This document shows positions 1 through 6,767 of a stretch of DNA of 15,507 nucleotides, in pieces. The notes under the pieces are model-generated. The model was given only the letters and a program-made list of their open reading frames with translations, was not told the origin of the DNA and ran no database searches. Each line of letters begins with the position of its first letter. Positions within the stretch are counted from its first letter, which is position 1. The stretch spans positions 1-15,507 of the forward strand of contig JAKAGH010000040.1 of NCBI GenBank assembly GCA_021817645.1, written 5' to 3'. A program made the translations under genes and the position numbers. The stretch is from Deltaproteobacteria bacterium. GTDB taxonomy: Bacteria; Desulfobacterota; Desulfobaccia; Desulfobaccales; 0-14-0-80-60-11.

Positions 1-186
1 GCACCGGTGGGTGACAAACAGATCGGTCTCCCGGAAGGTCCCGGCATCAAAAAAGAGGTCCAACCGCTCCCGGGCCGTGAGCTTGCCGGCAGCATGCTGC
101 TTCTCCACCGCCTTCGCCCCACCCATCCCTTTGACCTGGGTCTCTTTCTCTTGCAGTTCCTTGACCCGCTGGGCCACGGTTTTCAT
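1..186 (-). CDS. Acyl-CoA carboxylase carboxyltransferase (beta) subunit, N-terminal fragment
   Basis: The gene starts at an ATG read from 186 downward and leaves the window at its left edge, so 62 codons are visible. The start is supported by a purine-rich ribosome site (AGAGGAG, complement of 193-199) about 6 nt upstream. The translation begins MKTVAQRVKELQEKE and contains KLTARERLDLFFDAGTF. This is the conserved N-terminal signature of the biotin-dependent carboxyltransferase family (propionyl-CoA carboxylase beta, methylmalonyl-CoA decarboxylase alpha, glutaconyl-CoA decarboxylase alpha). These cytoplasmic enzymes move CO2 between carboxybiotin and an acyl-CoA. The substrate cannot be decided from this fragment. 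The gene is transcribed away from the rest of the window and is probably unrelated to the transport cluster. Confidence 0.88.
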   Translation of the reverse strand, partial: MKTVAQRVKELQEKETQVKGMGGAKAVEKQHAAGKLTARERLDLFFDAGTFRETDLFVTHRC

Positions 187-306
187 AGGCTACTCCTCTG
201 CATATGGCACATTTCCCTGATTGATTTTCTCCAGGGATTTGGAAAAATTCAGAGCCAAGATTATGGCAGGAATTGGAGAGATTTTTAGCAGGTGCAGGCG
301 GAATAG

Positions 307-329
307 AAAATCAGATAAACTCTGATTTT
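307..329. promoter_or_regulatory. Palindrome upstream of the carboxylase gene, possible operator
   Basis: A perfect 9-bp inverted repeat, AAAATCAGA (307-315) and TCTGATTTT (321-329), is separated by 5 nt and lies about 120 bp upstream of the carboxylase start. It is AT-rich and symmetrical, as expected of an operator for a dimeric repressor. It could equally be a weak hairpin, since a T-run follows on the plus strand. No clear promoter boxes could be assigned next to it, so the regulatory role is a guess. Confidence 0.3.
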
Positions 330-510
330 TTTGTCCAAAAATTTCTTACAACGGGCCTGGGGGAGGTGGTTATAACTAAAGGAAACAGCAAACTTTATTA
401 TTGATTGCGCGCTTGTTCTCTTTTGCCCCAAAACCGCATTTTTTTAGAATTTATCTTAAACCTTCCGGTTTACCGCCAAGAAAATAAGTGCCAGCGGCGG
501 AAGCAAAATG

Positions 511-555
511 GCAAAAAAAGGGGAAGGGGTTACGGTCTAAGACCGCAACCCCTTT
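511..555 (-). terminator. Intrinsic terminator of tRNA-Val
   Basis: An inverted repeat pairs GGGGTT (526-531) with AACCCC (547-552) and CGGTC (533-537) with GACCG (541-545), around a 3-nt loop and one A/C mismatch. Read on the minus strand the stem is followed by CCCC and a run of seven T (complement of 513-519). It lies 8-10 bp beyond the 3' end of tRNA-Val, so it is the natural terminator of that gene. Confidence 0.8.
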
Positions 556-562
556 AAAATCC

Positions 563-638
563 TGGTAGGCACGAGGGGATTTGAACCCCTGACCCCTACC
601 GCGTCAAGGTAGTGCTCTCCCCCTGAGCTACGTGCCTA
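563..638 (-). tRNA. tRNA-Val, anticodon GAC
   Basis: Read on the minus strand, the 7-bp acceptor stem TAGGCAC/GTGCCTA closes the cloverleaf. The D-arm contains AGCTC...GAGC. The anticodon stem CTACC/GGTAG encloses the loop TTGACGC, giving anticodon GAC (valine). The T-arm is the standard GGGGTTCAAATCCCC. The 3' CCA is encoded (complement of 563-565), so the full gene is 76 nt. All arms are intact and an intrinsic terminator follows directly. Confidence 0.95.
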
Positions 639-860
639 TATTTCTACATATAACCCGGAGGGCTCCCCAGCGTCAAGAGGCTTAACCGGAAAGAGGCGAC
701 AAATCATTCCTTCTGCTCTGCTGGGAGCCCCCCATGGCGACGGACTATAAGAATTTATGCGAACCGGAGGCAGCTGTCGATGGGAAAATTTCCCCCGGTT
801 TTGCCGCACCCCCGCGGACAAAATGAGTGGTTTTACCTAAATTCTAAAAGATTTTAACTC
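639..860. other. Intergenic stretch between the two tRNA loci, no gene recognised
   Basis: No convincing coding sequence is seen. A 61-codon minus-strand frame at 636-821 has no family resemblance and overlaps the start of tRNA-Val. The stretch contains an imperfect inverted repeat, GGGCTCCCCAGC (660-671) against GCTGGGAGCCC (720-730), about 50 nt apart, which could form a structured RNA arm or be a repeat remnant. The promoter of tRNA-Val should lie here on the minus strand, but I could not assign boxes with confidence. Confidence 0.4.
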
Positions 861-889
861 TTGCCAAAAATCCCGAAACTTGCGATATT
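861..889 (+). promoter_or_regulatory. Putative sigma-70 promoter of the broken tRNA-Thr
   Basis: TTGCCA (861-866) is followed after 17 bp by GATATT (884-889), 20 bp ahead of the first base of the tRNA-Thr half. This is a reasonable match to the -35/-10 pattern in the expected place. The site may still fire and would drive transcription into the mobile-element scar downstream. Confidence 0.4.
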
Positions 890-909
890 CAAAGCCCGTC
901 TACCTTTCC

Positions 910-952
910 GCCGCCATAGCTCAGTGGTAGAGCAGCTGATTCGTAACCAGCA
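910..952 (+). pseudogene. tRNA-Thr (CGT), 5' half only
   Basis: From G910 the sequence reads as a canonical tRNA 5' half. The acceptor strand is GCCGCCA, followed by TA, then the D-arm GCTC-AGTGGTA-GAGC. The anticodon stem-loop is GCTGA-TTCGTAA-CCAGC with anticodon CGT (942-944), which is threonine. The closing pair of that stem is an A/C mismatch where the intact gene would be expected to have T. After 952 the variable loop and T-arm are absent: there is no GGTTCRANTCC motif and no TGGCGGC acceptor strand within the next kilobase. The gene is therefore broken near the 3' side of the anticodon stem, a common integrase target. The adjacent transposase remnant supports disruption by mobile DNA. 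Confidence 0.75.
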
Positions 953-1248
953 GAAGCGGGTCCTGCGGAGCGCTTAATTAGTGGCTTTTAATTGGGGGTG
1001 TGCTAGGTTGTGCTGGGCATGGGTTTTGCCTAAATTTCTTTCCCGGTCTTCTCCAGTTCCTTCTCCAGTAATCTTTATCCAGATGCATACAAGGCTTGAT
1101 AGACCATTGGCGCGGAGATCACTAATCTATTCAAGAGAATGGCTGCCAAGATCCGACACTGAGGCAGGAGGAAAGAGTTAAAAGAAGAAAGGACATCTGC
1201 TAAGATGCTGTTATCGCCAAATAATCAGCTTCGAAGCAAGGATGTCCT
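953..1248. other. Unassigned stretch between the tRNA-Thr half and the transposase remnant
   Basis: Nothing recognisable is encoded on either strand. A 66-codon plus frame at 981-1181 has no family resemblance and an odd composition. The left end of the IS1380 element probably lies here, but I could not identify its terminal repeat. An 8-bp inverted repeat, AGGACATC (1190-1197) and GATGTCCT (1241-1248), flanks the leader of the transposase remnant and would pair with the region just before its ATG. Confidence 0.4.
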
Positions 1249-1800
1249 ATGGAGCCAGTCTGCCATAACCAGCTCATTTTTGAAAGCCTTTTATCCAAGG
1301 AAGTCGTGGCCGATTTTGCCGGGGGCCGGATCACTTCGGATGCCGGCGGCTTGCTTCTCCAGGAGTTGGACCAGCGCTATCGGCTCGCGGAAACATTGCC
1401 CAGTGCCTCCACGATCCACGTGATTCCCATAAGGTAAAACATGAGTTCCTGACCCTGGTGCGGCAACGGCTGTTCGCCATTGCCCAGGGGTACGAAGACA
1501 ACAACGACGCCGCTACTCTGGCCAAGGACCCGGCCTCCTGGTCTTCGACGGCCAGGATGGTTTTCCCCTGGCTGCGGTGCTGCGCCCGGGTAATGCCCAC
1601 GCCTCCAAGGGGGCGCTGGCGGTGCTCAAATAATCAAGAAGCTGCGGCAGACTTACCCCAAGGCCCTGAACCTTTTCCGGGCCGATGCCGGCTTTGCCGT
1701 GCCCGCCCTCTATGACTATCTGGAAGGGCAGCCGGAGACCCGCTACATTATCGGTTTCATCACCAACAACCGCGTTTTAGAAAAAGCCGCGCCAGATGGC
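1249..1800 (+). pseudogene. IS1380-family transposase, decayed and internally deleted
   Basis: Fragments of one transposase occur in successive frames. Frame 1 from ATG 1249 gives MEPVCHNQLIFESLLSKEVV and the typical GGRITSDAGGLLLQEL. The frame changes near 1400, and LVRQRLFAIAQGYEDNND continues in the frame of 1458. Around 1535 a block of roughly 100 residues, expected to carry the first catalytic Asp region, is missing. The next segment is VFDGQDGFPLAAVLRPG in a third frame, ending at a TAA at 1631. From about 1630 the original frame resumes with RADAGF, the second catalytic Asp motif, and continues to about 1797. The 3' part (roughly the last third of a protein usually near 450 residues) is lost. 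With three frame disruptions, a deletion and a truncated end, the protein cannot be active. Family assignment rests on recognised motifs. Confidence 0.8.
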
Positions 1801-1900
1801 AAGATGTCGGTCCCATGGTTTGGCGGAGTTGCTGGAGGCTGTGGGAAGTTTGTCAGTGAGATAGAAGATCGAATGGTTCCCTGCAAAAGGCGGTACAGTG

Positions 1901-2596
1901 TTAATCATCCCGCAGGCGGTACCCAACACCCGGTTCGGTTAAAAGATATTGCGGCCGCGTGGGGTCGTCTTCCAGTTTGCGGCGGAGATTGAGGATGAAG
2001 ATACGCAGATAGGGATTTTGTTCAATATAGGAGGGGCCCCAGACTTCTTTCAATAATTGCCGGTGGGTCACGACTTTGCCCCGGTGCTTGATGAGCACCG
2101 ACAGGAGCTTGTATTCGATGGGAGTCAGATGGACTTCTTCCTGGTCGCGGAAGACCAGGCGCCGCTGGAAATCCACCCGGAATTTGCCCAGAGAGTAGCT
2201 CTCTTCCGGTTTACCTTCTTCGGCAGGAACGGCTTTGCGCAGGGCCACGCGCATCCGGGCCAGCAGCTCGCCGACCCCGAAGGGCTTGGTCAGATAATCA
2301 TCTGCGCCGGCGTCCAGGTTGGCCACCTTATCCCGTTCCTGGCCCCGGGCCGACAGGACGATGATAGGCACGTTGGACCAGGAGCGCAACTGCTGGATCA
2401 CCTCCAGACCTTCCATGTCCGGCAGCCCCAAATCCAATAAAACCACATCCGGCACCCGGGAGGCCGCCAGAGCCAGGCCCTCTTTTCCCGCCGCGGCTTC
2501 GATCAATTCGTATCCCTGGGTCACCAGGCTGGCCCGCAGGAACCGGCGAATACTGGCATCGTCTTCAATCAGCAGAATGATCGGATTCGTCGCCAT
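1901..2596 (-). CDS. kdpE: KdpE-like OmpR/PhoB-family response regulator
   Basis: A 231-residue DNA-binding response regulator if ATG 2596 is used; an in-frame TTG at 2617 would add seven residues. The N-terminal receiver has the acidic pair D12-D13, phospho-acceptor D55 in VVLLDLGLPD, the switch residue S82 and K104 in LTKPFG. The C-terminal winged helix carries VHLTPIEYKLLSVLIKHRGK and the recognition region RQLLKEVWGP, and ends LLTEPGVGYRLRDD. The strings LDLGLPD, LSARGQERDK, DAGADDYLTKPFG and EVHLTPIEYKLL match KdpE closely. The start lies inside the upstream kinase gene (overlap 32 nt), so the two are translationally coupled and presumably cognate. KdpE normally controls the KdpFABC potassium pump. 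No kdpFABC lies in this window, so the target may instead be the adjacent transporters (inference). Confidence 0.9.
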   Translation of the reverse strand: MATNPIILLIEDDASIRRFLRASLVTQGYELIEAAAGKEGLALAASRVPDVVLLDLGLPDMEGLEVIQQLRSWSNVPIIVLSARGQERDKVANLDAGADDYLTKPFGVGELLARMRVALRKAVPAEEGKPEESYSLGKFRVDFQRRLVFRDQEEVHLTPIEYKLLSVLIKHRGKVVTHRQLLKEVWGPSYIEQNPYLRIFILNLRRKLEDDPTRPQYLLTEPGVGYRLRDD

Positions 2597-4607
2597 GATC
2601 TTGGTGCAACTCTTCAAGATTTTTGTCTAACATCGGTGCGCCTTCCTGCAGCGGGATGGTGAAGTGGAAGATAACCCCGCCTTCCGGCCGGTTCGCCGCC
2701 CAGATGCGGCCGCCGTGGGCTTCGACAATGCGGCGGCAGATAGTCAGCCCCAGGCCTGCGCCTCTCTGGCTGCCGGGGGCCACCTGATAAAACTTCTCGA
2801 AGATGTGCTCTTCCTGTCCCGCCGGCACCCCCGGGCCCCGGTCGGCGATGGCCACCAAAAGTTCCCGGCCTTGAATCCCCCCGGAAATTTCAATGGGTGT
2901 GCCCGGCGGGGTATATTTAATGGAATTCTCCAAAAGATTAATCACCACCCGTTCCATGAGCAAGGCGTCAATTTGCACCAGGGGCAGATCGGTGGGCAGA
3001 CTGATGCGCAGCGGATGATCATGCATTTGCGGCTCCAGTTGAGCCAGGGCGCTGCCGATGACCTCTTCCAGGACATACCATTCCTGATTGAGCCGGGCTT
3101 CTCCGGCTTGCAGGCGGCTCATTTCCAGGAGATTGTGCACCAGCCGGTCCAGCCTCCGGGCTTCCTCATAGATGCCTTGGGCCAGTTCCCGCTTGGTCCC
3201 GGAGTCCAGACTCTCTTCTCCCTCCAGCAGGCTGCTGGCCGAACCCGCGATCACGGTCAAGGGAGTGCGCAGATCGTGGGACACGGAACTGAGCAGGGTA
3301 TTGCGCAACTGCTCGGCTTCGATCTGCAGCCGGGCTGTCTGCGCCTGGCGGGAGAGATTTTCCCGCTCGATGGCCAGGCCCACCTGACTGCCCAGGGCCT
3401 CCAGCAGACGCAGGGAGTCCGCTGCCAAAATCCGGTCGGGCTGTCCGGTTTCCAGCCGCAAAACCCCGATGACGTTTTGGGAGGCGATGAGCGGCAAATA
3501 GATGCCCTTGACGTTGGGGAGCGTCTCGGTTCCTGCTCCCGCCAGGTGCCCATGCTTGAAGACCCATTTGGCCACCATCCCTTCTTTGCCGTACTCGTCC
3601 TCATAGGGATGTCCCGCCCTGATCTCCAAGCTGTCTTCGCTTCCCGGCATCAGCAAGCCCACCCGGCAGTCAAAGATTCTGGAGATTTGCTCCGTCGCCA
3701 CTTGCAGCAGTTCTTCCAGGCTGTTGATGGCGGTGAGATTTTGGCTCATTTCATAGAGGGCCGCGGTTTGCCGCTCCTGCTGGCGCGCCACCCGGACCTG
3801 GTGGCGGATCCGGGCCGTCAAACCGCTGACCAGGGTGCTGACCACCAGCATGACCACCAGGGTCATGGAATATTCGCCGTTGGCGATGACGAAGGAATAG
3901 TATTCGGGCACAAAAAAGAAGGCGAACACGGCCACACTGAGAAAGGAGGAAAACAGGGCGGGCCCCCGCGGCAGCCAGGAGGAAAGGACCACCACGGTCA
4001 GCAGATAGATCATCGCCAGGTTTCTCAAGGCCAGATGGGGGAAGAGGGCAAACCCCAGCCCGGTGCAGAGGCCGACCCCACCCGCGGCTAACAGGTATTC
4101 CTTGAGCAGCCGCGGCGGTTTTACCCCGGCGGCCCCGGCCCGGGGAGCTTCCGCTTCTTCCGCCTCGCCGGAAATGACCAGGATATCGATGGCTCCGCAG
4201 TTCCAGATTAAATGGTCCACCAGGGAAAGGCCCAGAAACCGCCGCCAGCGGCGCGCATTGGGTTTGCCCACGAAAATCTTGCTGACCCGGTTTTCCCGGG
4301 CAAAAGCCAGGATTTCATCAGCGATGCGGAAACCCGAAACCTTGACGGCCTGGCCGCCGAGCTTGGCCGCCAGATACAGGGCCTGGGCCACCAGTTCCCG
4401 GTTCTCCGGCGAGAGCCGGTCGTGGGCGGGGGTCTCCACGTACAGGGCGAACCATTTGGACTGCTGGGCCGCGGCGAGTCGTTGGGTGGCGCGAATCAGC
4501 GGCATGGAGAAAGGGCTGGGGCTGAGGCAGACGAGGAGATTTTCCGGGCCGGAGCGGTCCGGCTCTATTGGCGGTTGTTCTATTACCACCGGCTCCGGGT
4601 CTGCCAT
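2565..4607 (-). CDS. KdpD-like membrane sensor histidine kinase lacking the N-terminal KdpD domain
   Basis: A 680-residue inner-membrane sensor kinase. Residues about 22-145 form a universal-stress-protein-type domain (NLLVCLSPSPFSMPLIRA, IFVGKPNARRWRRFLG). About 165-265 holds the hydrophobic four-helix DUF4118 bundle (GGVGLCTGLGFALF, AMIYLLTVVVLSSWLP, AVFAFFFVPEYYSFV, TLVVMLVVSTLVSGL). A GAF-like domain spans about 285-425. The HisKA box VSHDLRTPL carries the phosphorylated H444. The ATPase domain has the N-box LLENSIKY (N561), DRGPGVP and GAGLGLTICRRIVEAHGG. The order matches the C-terminal two thirds of KdpD. The Walker-containing KdpD sensor domain, about 200 residues in the E. coli protein, is absent: the ATG at 4607 has AAGGAT upstream and the preceding 165 bp is non-coding repeat. 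All kinase residues appear intact. It overlaps the KdpE-like gene. The true signal is unknown; K+ or ionic strength is suggested by homology only. Confidence 0.9.
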   Translation of the reverse strand: MADPEPVVIEQPPIEPDRSGPENLLVCLSPSPFSMPLIRATQRLAAAQQSKWFALYVETPAHDRLSPENRELVAQALYLAAKLGGQAVKVSGFRIADEILAFARENRVSKIFVGKPNARRWRRFLGLSLVDHLIWNCGAIDILVISGEAEEAEAPRAGAAGVKPPRLLKEYLLAAGGVGLCTGLGFALFPHLALRNLAMIYLLTVVVLSSWLPRGPALFSSFLSVAVFAFFFVPEYYSFVIANGEYSMTLVVMLVVSTLVSGLTARIRHQVRVARQQERQTAALYEMSQNLTAINSLEELLQVATEQISRIFDCRVGLLMPGSEDSLEIRAGHPYEDEYGKEGMVAKWVFKHGHLAGAGTETLPNVKGIYLPLIASQNVIGVLRLETGQPDRILAADSLRLLEALGSQVGLAIERENLSRQAQTARLQIEAEQLRNTLLSSVSHDLRTPLTVIAGSASSLLEGEESLDSGTKRELAQGIYEEARRLDRLVHNLLEMSRLQAGEARLNQEWYVLEEVIGSALAQLEPQMHDHPLRISLPTDLPLVQIDALLMERVVINLLENSIKYTPPGTPIEISGGIQGRELLVAIADRGPGVPAGQEEHIFEKFYQVAPGSQRGAGLGLTICRRIVEAHGGRIWAANRPEGGVIFHFTIPLQEGAPMLDKNLEELHQDHGDESDHSAD

Positions 4608-4772
4608 ATGTCTTTTATATCCTTCGGTAAATTATTACTGGCAGGATAACCGGTCCGGGCCTTGGGGTCAAGTGGCGTCTTTGCGGCCTTTGCGTCCAGC
4701 GTGTTTTATTTTTCATACAAAGACGCAAAGGCGCAACGGCGCAAAGACTCAAGAGAAATCTTCATGACTCCG
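4608..4772. repeat. Inverted GTCTTTGCG/GCAAAGAC repeat between permease and kinase genes
   Basis: The gap between the permease stop and the kinase start holds a long inverted repeat. The left arm (4677-4696) reads GTCTTTGCGGCCTTTGCGTC. The right arm (4722-4748) is its reverse complement with about 7 extra bases. The arms are 25 nt apart and could fold as a long hairpin in RNA of either strand. The same TTTGCGTC vocabulary recurs at 10981-11016, so this is a dispersed repeat family in this genome. It could dampen transcription from the permease into the kinase. No obvious T-tract follows, so it is not called a terminator. Confidence 0.7.
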
Positions 4773-6509
4773 TCAATAAGCAATCAACAGGTACACCATA
4801 CAGATGGTGATGGTGATCATCATGGGCCACCAGCAGGCCTTCATGTAGCCCAAGAAGGAGATATGATAGCCCGCCTTTTCCAGCAAACCCACGGTGACCA
4901 CGTTGGCCGAGGCTCCGATCATAGTGCCGTTGCCGCCCAGGCAGGCCCCCAGGGCCAGGGACCACCAGAGCACGCCGGACTCCGCGCCGGGGATGGTCTG
5001 GTTCAGGAAGGCGATGATGGGCAACATGGTGGCGGTGAAGGGAATATTGTCGATGAAGGCCGAGGCAATGGCGCTCACCCAGAGGACGAGGATAATGGCC
5101 ACGGTCAGGTTGCCGCCTGAGAGGTCCCTGACCCATGTGGCGATGATCTGGATGAGCCCGGTTGCCTCCGCGCCGGCAATGACCATGAACAGGCCGATGA
5201 AGAAGACCAGGGTGGGCCATTCCACCTCCTGTTCCAGCATCTCGACAATGTCGATCCGGGAGATGGCCAGCAGCAACAGAGAACCCATCAGCGCGGCCAC
5301 CGAAACCTCCATATGCAATAAGCCATGGAGGACGAACAACAAGATGATAAAAACCAAGCTTCCCAGCCCCAGGGCCGCCAGTTTCCGGTCGGTGATCTTA
5401 TACTCTTCCCGCATGTAGGCCAGGGCCCGATCCACCTCTTTGACCTCTGCCTGGAGATAGCCCTTTTTGTACCACCAGAGATACCAGAAGGACGTCACCG
5501 CGAGGCAGACGGCGCAGACCAGGGTGAGGTTGCTGACAAACTGGCCGAAAGTCAATTTCGCATAAGAGCCGATGAGGATGTTAGGCGGATCGCCGATCAG
5601 GGTGGCGGTGCCGCCCACGTTGGAGGCAAAGACCTCGGGGATCAGCAGGGCCAGAGGGTTGATCTTCAAGGTTACGGCAATTTCAATGGTGACCGGGATC
5701 AACAGCAGCATGGTGGTGACGTTGTCCAAAAACGCGGAGGTCACCGCGGTGACCACCTGGAGGATTAAAGAGAGGATAAAAATATTGCCCCGGGCCAGGG
5801 CGTAAGACTTATAGGCCAGCCACTGGAAGAGGCCGGTTTTTTTTAAGACGCCGACAACGATCATCATGCCCATGAGGAGGAAGATGACGTTCAGGTCTAT
5901 GCCCCGCATGGCGTCTTCGAAAGAGAGAATAAAGTAATTTTTGTTGAAGGTGCCGACGGTATACGAGATGAACAGAATGAAGGCCGCGCCCAAAAAGGCC
6001 GCCAGGGTGCGGTGCAGCCATTCGGCGGCGATGAGGATATACACCAGGAGCAGCACCGCGGCCGCGATCCAGAAGGCCGGAGTGACCTGCCGTTTCAGGG
6101 TGAGGTCGGCCTGGGCCTGGAAAATCCAGTTGCCGGCCGCATCCGTGCCCGCCGCCAGAACCTTGAGAGCGTCGGACTCGCCGGCCTGCCAGCTTGGCTT
6201 CACCGCCCGGATCTGCACCCTGGCGTCCGGGAGGGTCCCTGGCGGCAGCAGGTAACGGCCCACGAAGCTGCCCTGGCCGCTGGATTCGAGATGCCCTTCC
6301 CGCCCCTGGGGGGGTATCTTTTGGCCGTTCACCAGCAGCTCAATCTCCCCTTCTTTGACCCCCTTGCCCTGGGCGTCTGCAATGATGCCGGCAACGGTCA
6401 GGTGGTCGCCCGTCTGTGCCGGAGCCACGGCCGCGGCCCGCGGACCGGCAATAATCAGCAGTAACAATATCATCAGTCCTGTGACCGCCAGGTTTTTTGG
6501 CCAACGCAT
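4773..6509 (-). CDS. ArsB/NhaD-type ion permease with exported N-terminal domain (paralogue 2)
   Basis: A 578-residue polytopic membrane protein if translated from ATG 6509, which has GGAG 8 nt upstream; a TTG two codons earlier is possible. Residues 1-28 look like a signal peptide (MILLLLIIAGPRAAA). About 30-140 is a hydrophilic beta-rich region (VAGIIADAQGKGVKEGEIEL) resembling an Ig/carboxypeptidase-regulatory fold and probably lies outside the membrane. The remainder is an ion-transporter-superfamily core with two inverted halves. The first carries FLDNVTTMLLLIPVTIEIA and SNVGGTATLIGDPPNILIGS. The second carries SAFIDNIPFTATMLPIIAF and LGGNGTMIGASANVVTVGL. These are the NhaD/ArsB/OCA2-type half-repeats. 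The substrate could be Na+/H+, arsenite or an organic or inorganic anion; the sequence does not decide. It is a close tandem paralogue of the next gene upstream. Confidence 0.88.
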   Translation of the reverse strand: MRWPKNLAVTGLMILLLLIIAGPRAAAVAPAQTGDHLTVAGIIADAQGKGVKEGEIELLVNGQKIPPQGREGHLESSGQGSFVGRYLLPPGTLPDARVQIRAVKPSWQAGESDALKVLAAGTDAAGNWIFQAQADLTLKRQVTPAFWIAAAVLLLVYILIAAEWLHRTLAAFLGAAFILFISYTVGTFNKNYFILSFEDAMRGIDLNVIFLLMGMMIVVGVLKKTGLFQWLAYKSYALARGNIFILSLILQVVTAVTSAFLDNVTTMLLLIPVTIEIAVTLKINPLALLIPEVFASNVGGTATLIGDPPNILIGSYAKLTFGQFVSNLTLVCAVCLAVTSFWYLWWYKKGYLQAEVKEVDRALAYMREEYKITDRKLAALGLGSLVFIILLFVLHGLLHMEVSVAALMGSLLLLAISRIDIVEMLEQEVEWPTLVFFIGLFMVIAGAEATGLIQIIATWVRDLSGGNLTVAIILVLWVSAIASAFIDNIPFTATMLPIIAFLNQTIPGAESGVLWWSLALGACLGGNGTMIGASANVVTVGLLEKAGYHISFLGYMKACWWPMMITITICMVYLLIAY

Positions 6510-6560
6510 AGTCAATTCTCCATAATATGCTTTAAATACTAATAGTTATCTGTTTTGCTG

Positions 6561-6609
6561 AAAAAAGACAAAGGCCTGACAGGTTGACAGACTCCACCTG
6601 GCAGGCCTT
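6561..6609 (-). terminator. Intrinsic terminator between the two paralogous permeases
   Basis: AAGGCCTG (571-578 of this kilobase) pairs with CAGGCCTT (602-609), and the inner CAGGT (580-584) pairs with ACCTG (596-600) across a single A/G mismatch, leaving an 11-nt loop. Read on the minus strand the stem runs into TTTGTCTTTTTT (complement of 6561-6572). It lies about 160 bp past the upstream permease stop and about 50 bp before the downstream permease start. It should therefore end or attenuate the CBS-DASS-permease transcript. Confidence 0.75.
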
Positions 6610-6675
6610 ATTCTTCTCGACCGATTATGTGTGGTTCATTTCCTTCCCCAGCTTAGGTTGGAGAAGGGCTTGGTA

Positions 6676-6693
6676 GGCCAGGGTCCCCTGGCC
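6676..6693. terminator. Short GC-rich hairpin in the inter-permease gap
   Basis: GGCCAGGG (676-683 of this kilobase) and CCCTGGCC (686-693) form a tight stem, and on the plus strand six T follow at 6703-6708. No plus-strand gene ends here, so its role is unclear. On the minus strand it falls in the 3' untranslated region of the upstream permease and may act as an RNA stabiliser ahead of the main terminator. Confidence 0.35.
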
Positions 6694-6767
6694 CGCTTAT
6701 CCTTTTTTGCTTTGGGTCATTCTCTGTTTGCCAATTTTATAACGTCCTGCGACCGAAAACCACTTAA

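Noticed and set aside
7..288. Plus-strand frame at the left edge
   Set aside because: It lies opposite the carboxyltransferase start, which has clear family motifs and a ribosome site.
636..821. 61-codon minus-strand frame beside tRNA-Val
   Set aside because: It runs into the tRNA gene, has no convincing ribosome site and resembles nothing known to me.
981..1181. 66-codon plus-strand frame after the tRNA-Thr half, considered as an integrase remnant
   Set aside because: No tyrosine-recombinase motifs (R...HxxR...Y) are visible in any frame, and the composition looks non-coding.
910..1250. Group I intron interrupting tRNA-Thr
   Set aside because: The break lies after the anticodon stem rather than in the anticodon loop, no 3' tRNA half was found downstream, and no conserved intron core elements were seen.
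2664..4091. Long plus-strand frame (475 codons) opposite the sensor kinase gene
   Set aside because: It is the antisense shadow of a GC-rich gene. Its translation is low-complexity and rich in Gln, His, Gly and Pro, with no family resemblance, whereas the minus strand encodes a full sensor kinase.
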